Shown piece after piece: positions 11,494 through 18,760 of a stretch of 64,000 nucleotides of DNA (the stretch's first letter is position 1; every line of letters starts with the position of its first letter). The position numbers were made by a program, and so were the translations under genes. The notes beneath the pieces were generated by a model. That model was not told the origin of the DNA, ran no database searches, and was given only the letters and a program-made list of their open reading frames with translations. This DNA is from Streptomyces resistomycificus. Lineage in GTDB: Bacteria > Actinomycetota > Actinomycetes > Streptomycetales > Streptomycetaceae. The DNA lies in the NCBI RefSeq assembly GCF_001514265.1, contig NZ_KQ948995.1:124001-188000 (forward strand), written 5' to 3'.

Positions 11494-12776
11494 GTGAGCT
11501 TCCCGTCGACGAGCGTGGCCTTGCCCCTGAGCCACGTGTGCGTGACACGGCCCGGCAGCTCGCGACCCTCGTAGGGGGTGTTGCGGCTGCGCGAGGCGAA
11601 GCCCGCGGGGTCCACGGACCCACGGTATTCCGTGTCGACGAGGGTGAGGTTGGCGGGCTCACCTGCCGAGACGGGACGGCCGTGGCCCTTGGCCTGTCCG
11701 ATCGCGGCGGGCCTGAACGACATGCGGTCGGCGACCTGGGCCCAGGTGAGCAGTCCGGTGTCGACCATCGTGTCCTGGACCACGGACAGGGCGGTCTCCA
11801 GGCCGACCATGCCCATGGCGGCCGCGGCCCACTCGCAGTCCTTGTCCTCGTGCGGGTGCGGGGCGTGGTCGGTGGCGACGATGTCGATCGTGCCGTCGGC
11901 GAGGGCCTCGCGCAGGGCGAGCACGTCCCGCTCGGTGCGCAGCGGCGGGTTGACCTTGTAGACCGGGTTGTAGGTGCGCACCAGCTCATCCGTGAGGAGG
12001 AGGTGGTGCGGGGTGACCTCGGCGGTGACGTCGATGCCGCGGGACTTCGCCCAGCGCACGATCTCCACCGATCCGGCGGTCGACAGGTGGCAGATGTGGA
12101 CGCGGGAGCCGACGTGCTCGGCGAGCAGGACGTCCCGGGCGATGATCGATTCCTCGGCCACCGCGGGCCAGCCCCCGAGCCCCAGCTCGGCGGAGACGAC
12201 GCCCTCGTTCATCTGGGCGCCCTCGGTCAGGCGCGGCTCCTGCGCGTGCTGGGCGACGACGCCGCCGAAGGCCTTCACGTACTCCAGCGCCCGGCGCATG
12301 ATCACGGCGTCGTCGACGCACTTGCCGTCGTCGGAGAAGACGGTGACGCCGGCGGCCGACTCGTGCATGGCGCCCAGCTCGGCGAGCTTCCTGCCCTCCA
12401 GGCCCACGGTGACGGCGCCGATGGGCTGTACGTCGCAGTAGCCGTGCTCCTGGCCGAGCCGGTAGACCTGCTCGACCACGCCGGCGGTGTCGGCGACCGG
12501 GAAGGTGTTGGCCATGGCGAACACGGCGGTGTATCCGCCGGAGGCGGCCGCGCGCGTGCCGGTCAGCACGGTCTCGGAGTCCTCGCGGCCGGGCTCGCGC
12601 AGATGGGTGTGCAGGTCGACGAGCCCCGGCAGCAGCACCTTGCCGGCGGCCTCGACGACCTCGGCCCCCTCGGCGGACAGACCGGCGCCCACCTCGGCGA
12701 TGGTCCCGCCGTCGATCAGGACGTCCTGCGGCTCGCCGCCGAGCACCTTCGCACCACGGATCAGGATCTTGCTCAT
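11490..12776 (-). CDS. pyrC: Dihydroorotase
   Basis: Cyclises N-carbamoyl-aspartate to dihydroorotate, third step of the pathway. The 428-residue class I enzyme has the metal-binding VDLHTHLREPG, a conserved KCVDD region, and ATDHAPH with the catalytic Asp. The ATG at 12776 begins MSKILIRGAKVLGG and lies 5 bases after the pyrB stop; longer upstream readings would run into pyrB. It ends overlapping the PH-domain gene by four bases. Confidence 0.97.
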   Translation of the reverse strand: MSKILIRGAKVLGGEPQDVLIDGGTIAEVGAGLSAEGAEVVEAAGKVLLPGLVDLHTHLREPGREDSETVLTGTRAAASGGYTAVFAMANTFPVADTAGVVEQVYRLGQEHGYCDVQPIGAVTVGLEGRKLAELGAMHESAAGVTVFSDDGKCVDDAVIMRRALEYVKAFGGVVAQHAQEPRLTEGAQMNEGVVSAELGLGGWPAVAEESIIARDVLLAEHVGSRVHICHLSTAGSVEIVRWAKSRGIDVTAEVTPHHLLLTDELVRTYNPVYKVNPPLRTERDVLALREALADGTIDIVATDHAPHPHEDKDCEWAAAAMGMVGLETALSVVQDTMVDTGLLTWAQVADRMSFRPAAIGQAKGHGRPVSAGEPANLTLVDTEYRGSVDPAGFASRSRNTPYEGRELPGRVTHTWLRGKATLVDGKLT

Positions 12777-12781
12777 GTGTC

Positions 12782-13759
12782 TTACTTCTCCTCGATACGG
12801 GTGTGGGAGACGGCGGGTTCGTTGCCGCCCAGCAGCAGGTACAGGACGGCCATCCGGATGGAGACCCCGTTGGCGACCTGCTCGACGACGGTGCATCGGT
12901 CGGAGTCGGCGACCTCGGCGGTGATCTCCATGCCTCGGACCATCGGACCGGGGTGCATCACCACGGCGTGCTCGGGCATCCGCGCCATCCGCTCGCCGTC
13001 CAGTCCGTAGCGCCGTGCGTACTCGCGCTCGGTGGGGAAGAATGCCGCGTTCATACGCTCGCGCTGGACGCGCAGCATCATCACCGCGTCGGACTTCGCC
13101 AGCGTGCTGTCCAGGTCGTAGGAGATCTCGCAGGGCCAGGTCTCGACGCCCACCGGCACCAGGGTGGGCGGGGCGACCAGGGTGACGTCCGCCCCGAGGG
13201 TGTGCAGCAGGTCGACGTTGGAACGGGCGACCCGGCTGTGCAGGATGTCGCCGACGATCGTGATGCGCTTGCCGGCGAGGTCCTGCCCGAGCCCGGCGTC
13301 CCGGCCGACGAGCCGGCGGCGCATGGTGAACGCGTCCAGCAGCGCCTGGGTGGGGTGCTGGTGGGTGCCGTCGCCGGCGTTGATGACGGCGGCGTCGATC
13401 CAGCCGGAGTTGGCGAGGCGGTAGGGGGCCCCGGAGGCGCCGTGCCGGATGACGACGGCGTCCACGCCCATGGCTTCGAGGGTCTGGGCGGTGTCCTTCA
13501 GGGACTCGCCCTTGGAGACGCTCGACCCCTTGGCGGTGAAGTTGATGACGTCCGCGGACAGGCGCTTCTCGGCGGCCTCGAAGGAGATCCGGGTCCGGGT
13601 GGAGTCCTCGAAGAACAGGTTGACGACGGTACGGCCGCGCAGGGTCGGCAGTTTCTTGATCGGCCGGTCGGCGACCCGGGCCATCTCCTCGGCGGTGTCG
13701 AGGATGAGGACGGCGTCGTCGCGGGTGAGGTCGGCGGCCGAGATGAGATGACGCTGCAT
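12782..13759 (-). CDS. pyrB: Aspartate carbamoyltransferase catalytic subunit
   Basis: Joins carbamoyl phosphate and aspartate, the committed step of pyrimidine synthesis. The 325-residue protein has the carbamoyl-phosphate loop FFEDSTRTRISFE, the HQHPTQALLDAFTM segment and the aspartate-binding MLRVQRER region. No pyrI regulatory subunit is present, as usual for Gram-positive bacteria; control is by PyrR. The start is the ATG at 13759. The 81-base gap to pyrR holds a hairpin beginning at the pyrR stop. Confidence 0.97.
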   Translation of the reverse strand: MQRHLISAADLTRDDAVLILDTAEEMARVADRPIKKLPTLRGRTVVNLFFEDSTRTRISFEAAEKRLSADVINFTAKGSSVSKGESLKDTAQTLEAMGVDAVVIRHGASGAPYRLANSGWIDAAVINAGDGTHQHPTQALLDAFTMRRRLVGRDAGLGQDLAGKRITIVGDILHSRVARSNVDLLHTLGADVTLVAPPTLVPVGVETWPCEISYDLDSTLAKSDAVMMLRVQRERMNAAFFPTEREYARRYGLDGERMARMPEHAVVMHPGPMVRGMEITAEVADSDRCTVVEQVANGVSIRMAVLYLLLGGNEPAVSHTRIEEK

Positions 13760-13815
13760 CTGTCAGGCTCCGTAAGGCAGTTCAGGAGAATTCGGGCATG
13801 CGGGCGCGCGGCGGC

Positions 13816-13841
13816 GCGCTCAGGGGCGTACGACTGAGCGC
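13816..13841 (-). other. Hairpin at the pyrR-pyrB junction
   Basis: The arms GCGCTCAG (13816-13823) and CTGAGCGC (13834-13841) pair perfectly across a 10-base loop, the right arm touching the pyrR stop codon. The loop lacks the CNGNGA motif of PyrR-binding RNA, so it is not a second PyrR site. It may be a weak processing or pausing hairpin. Confidence 0.45.
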
Positions 13842-14413
13842 TACTGCTGCTCGCCCGGGGCGGTCTGCTTCACACCGAGCAGCACGGTGTCGCGACCGTC
13901 CTCCTCGGCGAGCTGGACCTTGACCGTCTCCCGCAGCGACGTGGGGAGGTTCTTGCCGACGTAGTCGGCGCGGATCGGCAGTTCGCGGTGGCCTCTGTCG
14001 ACGAGGACCGCGAGCTGGACCGCGCGGGGGCGCCCGATGTCGTTCAGGGCGTCGAGGGCGGCTCGGATGGTGCGGCCGGAGAACAGCACGTCGTCGACGA
14101 GGACGACCAGCCTGCCGTCGATGCCGTCACCGGGGATGTCGGTGCGGGCCAGCGCACGCGGCGGGTGCATGCGGAGGTCGTCGCGGTACATGGTGATGTC
14201 GAGGGAGCCGACCGGGATCTTGCGGTCGGTGATCTCCTCGAGCTTGGCGGCGAGCCGCTGGGCGAGGAAGACGCCCCGGGTCGGGATGCCGAGGAGCACC
14301 ACGTCGTCGGCGCCCTTGGCGCGCTCGACGATCTCGTGGGCGATGCGGGTCAGTACCCGTGCGATGTCAGGGCCTTCGAGCACCGGCCTTGCATCGGACG
14401 CTTGAGTGTCCAT
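13841..14413 (-). CDS. pyrR: Bifunctional pyr regulator / uracil phosphoribosyltransferase
   Basis: RNA-binding repressor of the pyrimidine genes that senses UMP and PRPP, with a weak uracil phosphoribosyltransferase activity. The 190-residue protein has the PRPP motif VVLVDDVLFSGRTIRAALDA and the family segments LLGIPTRGVFLAQRLA and SLDITMYRDDLRM. The ATG at 14413 has a strong AGGAGG site. It is the first gene of the pyr run and is divergent from bldD. A PyrR-binding hairpin sits immediately upstream, so it probably controls its own translation. Confidence 0.97.
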   Translation of the reverse strand: MDTQASDARPVLEGPDIARVLTRIAHEIVERAKGADDVVLLGIPTRGVFLAQRLAAKLEEITDRKIPVGSLDITMYRDDLRMHPPRALARTDIPGDGIDGRLVVLVDDVLFSGRTIRAALDALNDIGRPRAVQLAVLVDRGHRELPIRADYVGKNLPTSLRETVKVQLAEEDGRDTVLLGVKQTAPGEQQ

Positions 14414-14423
14414 AAGAAACGGA

Positions 14424-14450
14424 CCTCCTTCTCCGCCTCACGGGACGGAC
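14424..14450 (-). promoter_or_regulatory. PyrR-binding RNA hairpin next to the pyrR ribosome site
   Basis: On the mRNA strand 14448-14433 reads CCGUCCCGUGAGGCGG. It matches the known PyrR anti-antiterminator consensus ARUCCNGNGAGGYU, including the CNGNGA terminal loop (CCGUGA). The A-U pair at the end of the consensus is replaced by C-G, keeping the stem. The AGGAGG ribosome site (14429-14424) follows four bases later. An upstream GUCCUU (about 14459-14454) could pair with AAGGA of that site, giving a simple way to block translation. Such leader-proximal sites are known in mycobacteria. Confidence 0.8.
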
Positions 14451-14567
14451 CTTAAAGGACGTCGGATTTGCGCCATCCACGGTAGCAGGCCCAAACGACG
14501 CCCCTGATCACCCCCTTGGCCCAACCGGTGACCGATACCACGGAAGCGCCGGTGCGGACCATTCGGC

Positions 14568-14610
14568 TTGACGCGGCAGAGTAACGCTGCGTAACCTCAC
14601 AGTGAGTTAC
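14568..14610 (+). promoter_or_regulatory. bldD promoter with BldD-box-like site
   Basis: TTGACG (14568-14573) and TAACCT (14592-14597) are separated by 18 bases, a good vegetative promoter. TCACAGTGA (14597-14605), inside the larger imperfect palindrome GTAACCTCACAGTGAGTTAC (14591-14610), overlaps the -10 end and likely start site. BldD recognises AGTGA/TCAC half-sites and represses its own gene, so autoregulation fits. Confidence 0.65.
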
Positions 14611-14667
14611 CAGCCGCGCGGCACGGAACCAAGCCGGACCGCGTCGACACAGTGTCCGGGGAGCTAT

Positions 14668-15171
14668 ATGTCCAGCGAATACGCCAAACAGCTCGGGGCC
14701 AAGCTCCGGGCCATCCGCACCCAGCAGGGCCTTTCCCTCCACGGTGTCGAGGAGAAGTCCCAGGGACGCTGGAAGGCCGTGGTCGTCGGTTCCTACGAGC
14801 GCGGTGACCGCGCCGTGACCGTACAGCGCCTTGCCGAGCTGGCGGATTTCTACGGGGTTCCCGTGCAGGAGCTGCTGCCGGGCACCACTCCGGGCGGCGC
14901 CGCCGAGCCGCCGCCGAAGCTGGTCCTGGACCTGGAGCGGCTGGCCCACGTGCCGGCCGAGAAGGCGGGCCCCCTGCAGCGGTATGCCGCCACGATCCAG
15001 TCCCAGCGCGGTGACTACAACGGCAAGGTGCTCTCGATCCGTCAGGACGACCTGCGCACACTCGCCGTCATCTACGACCAGTCGCCCTCGGTCCTCACCG
15101 AGCAGCTGATCAGCTGGGGCGTCCTGGACGCCGACGCGCGCCGTGCGGTGGCGTCGCACGAGGAGAGCTGA
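14668..15171 (+). CDS. bldD: Developmental master repressor BldD
   Basis: DNA-binding protein that, as a dimer bridged by a cyclic di-GMP tetramer, represses sporulation genes during vegetative growth. The 167-residue product has the N-terminal XRE-type helix-turn-helix (residues about 5-75, SEYAKQLGAKLRAIRTQQGL to GVPVQELLPG). The C-terminal domain carries the c-di-GMP signature region RQDDLRTLAVIYDQSPS with the RxD and RxxD pattern. The ATG at 14668 follows GGGGAG; an in-frame start 22 codons upstream lies at the transcription start region and is unlikely. It is the only plus-strand gene in a long minus-strand block. Confidence 0.98.
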   Translation: MSSEYAKQLGAKLRAIRTQQGLSLHGVEEKSQGRWKAVVVGSYERGDRAVTVQRLAELADFYGVPVQELLPGTTPGGAAEPPPKLVLDLERLAHVPAEKAGPLQRYAATIQSQRGDYNGKVLSIRQDDLRTLAVIYDQSPSVLTEQLISWGVLDADARRAVASHEES

Positions 15172-15197
15172 CCCGCTCCCCACCTCAGCAGAAACGT

Positions 15198-15243
15198 GCC
15201 GCCGGGGTGGCCGGAACTTCACGGTTCCGGCCACCCCGGCGGC
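15198..15243 (+). terminator. bldD terminator
   Basis: Perfect 20-bp stem (15198-15217 with 15224-15243), 6-base loop, followed by TTT. It lies 26 bases after the bldD stop. Confidence 0.9.
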
Positions 15244-15302
15244 TTTCTGCGGGCCTGGAGGGGCTCCTGGGTACACGGACGCCCCGCATGGTCGCGGACA
15301 CG

Positions 15303-15340
15303 CCAGAGGGCCCGCAGCGTCACCGCTGCGGGCCCTCTGG
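15303..15340 (-). terminator. nusB terminator
   Basis: Perfect 17-bp stem (15303-15319 with 15324-15340) with a TCAC loop, 33 bases after the nusB stop. Together with the bldD hairpin it insulates the two convergent transcripts. Confidence 0.88.
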
Positions 15341-15373
15341 CAATACGTGACGTCGCCGCCCGGTCGTTCCCTC

Positions 15374-15805
15374 TCACGCCTCGCGGCGCAGCGAGGGCTT
15401 GAGGTCCTTGAACCGGCCGAGCAGGCCGTTCACGAACGAGGGCGACTCGTCCGTGGAGAACTCCTTGGCCATCTGCACCATCTCGTCGAGCACGACGGCG
15501 TCCGGAGTCTCGTCCGCCCAGATCAGCTCGTAGGCACCGAGACGCAGGATGTTGCGGTCGACGACCGGCATCCGGTCGAGCGTCCAGCCGACCGAGTACT
15601 GCGCGATCAGCTCGTCGATACGGGTCGCGTGCTGCGCGTACCCCTCGACCAGCTGCATCGTGTACTCGCTCACCGGCGGCTGCCGGGTGTCGTCCCGGGA
15701 GAGCCGGATCCAGTCCGCGAGGACCGTCAGGACATCCGCGCCGCGCTGGTCGCCCTCGAAGAGGATCTGGAAGGCGCGCTTGCGGGCCGTGTTGCGGGCA
15801 GCCAC
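15374..15805 (-). CDS. nusB: Transcription antitermination factor NusB
   Basis: All-helical factor that with NusE (S10) binds boxA RNA and promotes rRNA antitermination. The 143-residue protein has the N-terminal RNA-binding Arg-rich helix AARNTARKRAFQILFEGDQRG and the C-terminal signature ILRLGAYELIWADETPDAVVLDE and SFVNGLLGRF. It starts at the GTG at 15805, two bases after the efp stop, so efp and nusB are cotranscribed. Confidence 0.96.
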   Translation of the reverse strand: MAARNTARKRAFQILFEGDQRGADVLTVLADWIRLSRDDTRQPPVSEYTMQLVEGYAQHATRIDELIAQYSVGWTLDRMPVVDRNILRLGAYELIWADETPDAVVLDEMVQMAKEFSTDESPSFVNGLLGRFKDLKPSLRREA

Positions 15806-15807
15806 GG

Positions 15808-16374
15808 TTAGCTGTTCACCCGGCCGAGGTAGTCACTGGTGCGGGTGTCGACCTTGATCTTCTCACCGGTGGTGATGAAGAGCGGCACGTTGATCTGGTG
15901 ACCGGTCTCCAGGATGGCGGGCTTGGTGCCACCGGTGGAGCGGTCGCCCTGGACGCCCGGCTCGGTCTCCTGGATGACGAGCTCGACGGCGGCGGGCAGC
16001 TCCACGAAGAGCACCTCGCCCTCGTGCTGCGCGACGGTGGCGGTGAAGCCCTCGATCAGGAAGTTGGCGGCGTCGCCGACGGCCTTGCGGTCGACCATCA
16101 GCTGGTCGTAGGTCTCCATGTCCATGAAGACGAAGTACTCGCCGTCCATGTACGAGAACTGCATGTCGCGCTTGTCAATCGTGGCCGTCTCGACCTTGAC
16201 GCCGGCGTTGAACGTCTTGTCGACGACCTTGCCGGAAAGCACGTTCTTCAGCTTGGTGCGCACGAAGGCCGGGCCCTTGCCGGGCTTGACGTGCTGGAAC
16301 TCGACGACGGACCACAGCTGGCCTCCGTCGAGCTTGAGCACCAGGCCGTTCTTGAGGTCGTTCGTGGAAGCCAC
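15808..16374 (-). CDS. efp: Translation elongation factor P
   Basis: Relieves ribosome stalling at consecutive prolines. The 188-residue protein has the three-beta-barrel layout: N-terminal KOW-like domain with the tip loop VKPGKGPAFVRTKLKN (Lys at the usual modified position), then OB domains ending in GEKIKVDTRTSDYLGRV. The GTG at 16374 begins MASTNDLKNGLVLKLDGG. The window holds no epmA/epmB-like gene beside it, so any modification is by another route. It is preceded by the M24-like gene and followed by nusB. Confidence 0.97.
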   Translation of the reverse strand: MASTNDLKNGLVLKLDGGQLWSVVEFQHVKPGKGPAFVRTKLKNVLSGKVVDKTFNAGVKVETATIDKRDMQFSYMDGEYFVFMDMETYDQLMVDRKAVGDAANFLIEGFTATVAQHEGEVLFVELPAAVELVIQETEPGVQGDRSTGGTKPAILETGHQINVPLFITTGEKIKVDTRTSDYLGRVNS

Positions 16375-16424
16375 GGTTGCGGAATCTCCTGGACTGACGT
16401 GGACGACCCCGGCGCACGCGCGGG

Positions 16425-17531
16425 CTAAAGCGCGAGCAGCTCCTTGGTCGTGATGGTGAGTAGCTCTGGGCCGCCGTCCGCCTCGGGGCGGACGACGAGC
16501 GTGTCATCGATCCGGACACCGCCCCGGCCCGGGAGGTGGACCCCCGGTTCGACGGTGACCGGCACGCAAGCGTCCAGTTTACCCATGGCCGCGGGGGCCA
16601 GCTGCGGGTCCTCGTCGATTTCGAGTCCCACACCGTGCCCCGTCAGGCCCGGAAGGCCCTCCGCGTACCCCGCCGAGTCCAGGACCTGGCGGGCCGCGCG
16701 GTCCACGTCACGGTAGGAGGCGCCGGGTGCCAGGCTCTCCCGGCCGGCTCGCTGAGCGGCGAAGACGAGGTCGTACAACTCGATCTGCCAGTCCGCGGGA
16801 GACGTACCGATGACGAAGGTACGGCCGATCTCGCAACGGTAGCCGCGATAGGTCGCGCCGAGGCAGACGGAGAGGAAGTCTCCCTCCTCGACCCGGCGGT
16901 CGGTGGGGCGGTGGCCGCGTCTGCCGGAGTTGGGGCCGGTGCCGACGGAGGTCGCGAAGGCGGGGCCGTCGGCGCCGTGGTCGACCAGGCGGCGCTCCAG
17001 TTCGAGGGCGAGATGACGTTCGGTGCGGCCGACGAGGATGGACTCGAGCAGCTCGCCGAGGGCCTGGTCGGCGATCTCGGCGCCGATCCTGAGGCAGGAG
17101 ATCTCCTCCTCGTCCTTCACCACGCGCAGCTGTTCGACCGCGCCGCCCAGGTCGGCCAGGCGCAGCCGGGGCACGACCGAGCGGATGGCCCGGTGCCGGT
17201 CGACGGTCAGGTGGTGCTCCTCGACCGCGAGGCAGTCGCCGCCCTGCGCGGCGGCGAGGTCGGCCGCCGCGACGGCGGGATCACCGCCGGGGCCCGGCAG
17301 CCGCTGCACGCGCAGCGCCTCGTCGGGCCGGCCTTCGGCGGGGCGGTCCTCCGGCGGGCCGGGGCAGACGAGCAGGTCCTCGGTCCTGCCCAGCAGCAGG
17401 ACGGCGCCGTACGGGGCGGTGCCTGCGAGGTAGCGGACGTTGGCCGGGCGGGAGACGAGTGCTGCCGCACCACCGGCCGCGTGACAGCGCTCCCGGAGCC
17501 GGTTTCGGCGTGCTGCGTACACCTCTGACAT
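16425..17531 (-). CDS. M24 (aminopeptidase P/PepQ-like) family protein with altered metal site
   Basis: By position it is the counterpart of the PepQ/PepP-like gene next to efp in other actinobacteria, usually a dinuclear-metal aminopeptidase that cleaves before proline. The 368-residue protein has the creatinase N-domain and an M24 pita-bread domain. The five metal ligands are normally Asp, Asp, His, Glu, Glu. Here the first is Cys223 (SVCLGA for VDFGA), the second Glu234 (CEIGRT for SDMTRT), His299 and Glu328 are kept, and the last is Asp342 (GVRIDD). It may be a weak or non-catalytic member. A TACGCT hexamer six bases before the ATG, with no clear ribosome site, suggests a leaderless mRNA. 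Confidence 0.85.
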   Translation of the reverse strand: MSEVYAARRNRLRERCHAAGGAAALVSRPANVRYLAGTAPYGAVLLLGRTEDLLVCPGPPEDRPAEGRPDEALRVQRLPGPGGDPAVAAADLAAAQGGDCLAVEEHHLTVDRHRAIRSVVPRLRLADLGGAVEQLRVVKDEEEISCLRIGAEIADQALGELLESILVGRTERHLALELERRLVDHGADGPAFATSVGTGPNSGRRGHRPTDRRVEEGDFLSVCLGATYRGYRCEIGRTFVIGTSPADWQIELYDLVFAAQRAGRESLAPGASYRDVDRAARQVLDSAGYAEGLPGLTGHGVGLEIDEDPQLAPAAMGKLDACVPVTVEPGVHLPGRGGVRIDDTLVVRPEADGGPELLTITTKELLAL

Positions 17532-17610
17532 GACACGAGCGTAGGAGCTTCGCAGTTCGGGCGCCGGTCGAGAGAGGCCGAGTGGGGCAGCGGCCGCTCC
17601 TACCGGTCGC

Positions 17611-18477
17611 CTACCACTTCGGCGGGCTCGCTATCGAACGTGCCAGTACGTCGTCCAGGATCTGTGCCGTCTGGGGTACGTCCAGCTGGGAGTTGTCGAT
17701 GATGGGGAGCCCGGAACCGTACCAGCCCGCCATGCGGCCGTGGATGCGGGCGACCTCCTCGTCGGGAAGGCGGCGGTTGCCGGAGCGTTCGGCGTTGCGC
17801 TCCAGGACGATCTCCAGGCCCGGAAGGAGGACCACCGGCAGCAGGCCGGGCCCGACGTGGCGCTTCCAGCCTCCGAGGCCCACGACCGGGCGGTCGGGGA
17901 AGACCGCGTCGTCGAGGATGCAGGAGATGCCGTTGGCCAGGAAGTTGCGGGCGGCGAAGCCGCAGGTGCGGCGGGCGAGGCGGTACTGGGCCTCGGAGTG
18001 GTCGTTCCACCCGGACTGCGGGTCGGCGAAGCCCGAGCGGACCCACTCGCGGACGTCGTCGAGGCTGATGTGGGCGGTGGGGACCCGGCGGTGGTCCGCC
18101 CAGTACTTGGCGACGCTCGTCTTGCCGGCACCGGCCGGGCCGATGAGCAGGACGGCCAGGGTCGTGCCGGCCGGATCGGGGGCGTTGGCCGTGGCGGGCG
18201 GCGCGCTCGGCATGGCGAACTGACCGCCTGGCGGCAGCGGCACATGGCCGGTGGTCTCCGGCGCGGGCGGAGCCGGGGCGTGCGGGGGTGCCGGCGGGAC
18301 CGGCGCCGAGGGCGCTTGCGTGAAGCCCGGCGCGGGCGGTGGCGGCACGGGGGCGGACCCCTGCTGTGCGCCCGGGTGGTGCGGACCCGGGTGGTGTGCG
18401 GCCGGTGACCAGCCGTCGGCCGGTCCGTGCCCCGGCTGGTGGGGCGGCGGCAGCGGAGAACCCACTGCGTGCTGCAT
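17611..18477 (-). CDS. P-loop ATPase/kinase-like protein with proline-rich N-terminus
   Basis: Unassigned nucleotide-binding protein. The first 100 or so residues are low-complexity Pro/Ala/His/Gly, probably disordered. The C-terminal domain begins with LAVLLIGPAGAGKTSVAKYW (Walker A GPAGAGKTS) and resembles small P-loop kinases of the AAA_33/zeta-toxin-like type. Later come ISLDDVREWVRSG, a hydrophobic strand ending ILDDAVFPDRP, and Arg-rich RNAERSGNRRLPDEEVARIHGRM. The ATG at 18477 has GGAG nine bases upstream; an in-frame GTG at 18516 is an alternative. It sits between aroB and the efp operon, and the substrate is unknown. Confidence 0.75.
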   Translation of the reverse strand: MQHAVGSPLPPPHQPGHGPADGWSPAAHHPGPHHPGAQQGSAPVPPPPAPGFTQAPSAPVPPAPPHAPAPPAPETTGHVPLPPGGQFAMPSAPPATANAPDPAGTTLAVLLIGPAGAGKTSVAKYWADHRRVPTAHISLDDVREWVRSGFADPQSGWNDHSEAQYRLARRTCGFAARNFLANGISCILDDAVFPDRPVVGLGGWKRHVGPGLLPVVLLPGLEIVLERNAERSGNRRLPDEEVARIHGRMAGWYGSGLPIIDNSQLDVPQTAQILDDVLARSIASPPKW

Positions 18478-18760
18478 CCGGTGCCACTCCGTCTCGTTCT
18501 GTTGGGCTCGGTTCACCTCCGGGGCGCTGCGGCCGGTCTCGCGGGCCCGGCCGCGCTCAGCCCCCTGGGGCCTGCGCGCGCTCGCTCCCTCGACACCGGC
18601 GCCCCTTCGGCTCAACTCGCCGCAGGCGATGGGCGCTGACCACGGGACCAGCCCGCAACCGAACGGTACCGCCCCCGGTCGTTGTTTGGTGAAACGGCCG
18701 GGGGCGGCCCGAAGTGCCCGGAAGCGCAGGTGAATCGGGGCGGAAGGGGTGGCCGGGGAC

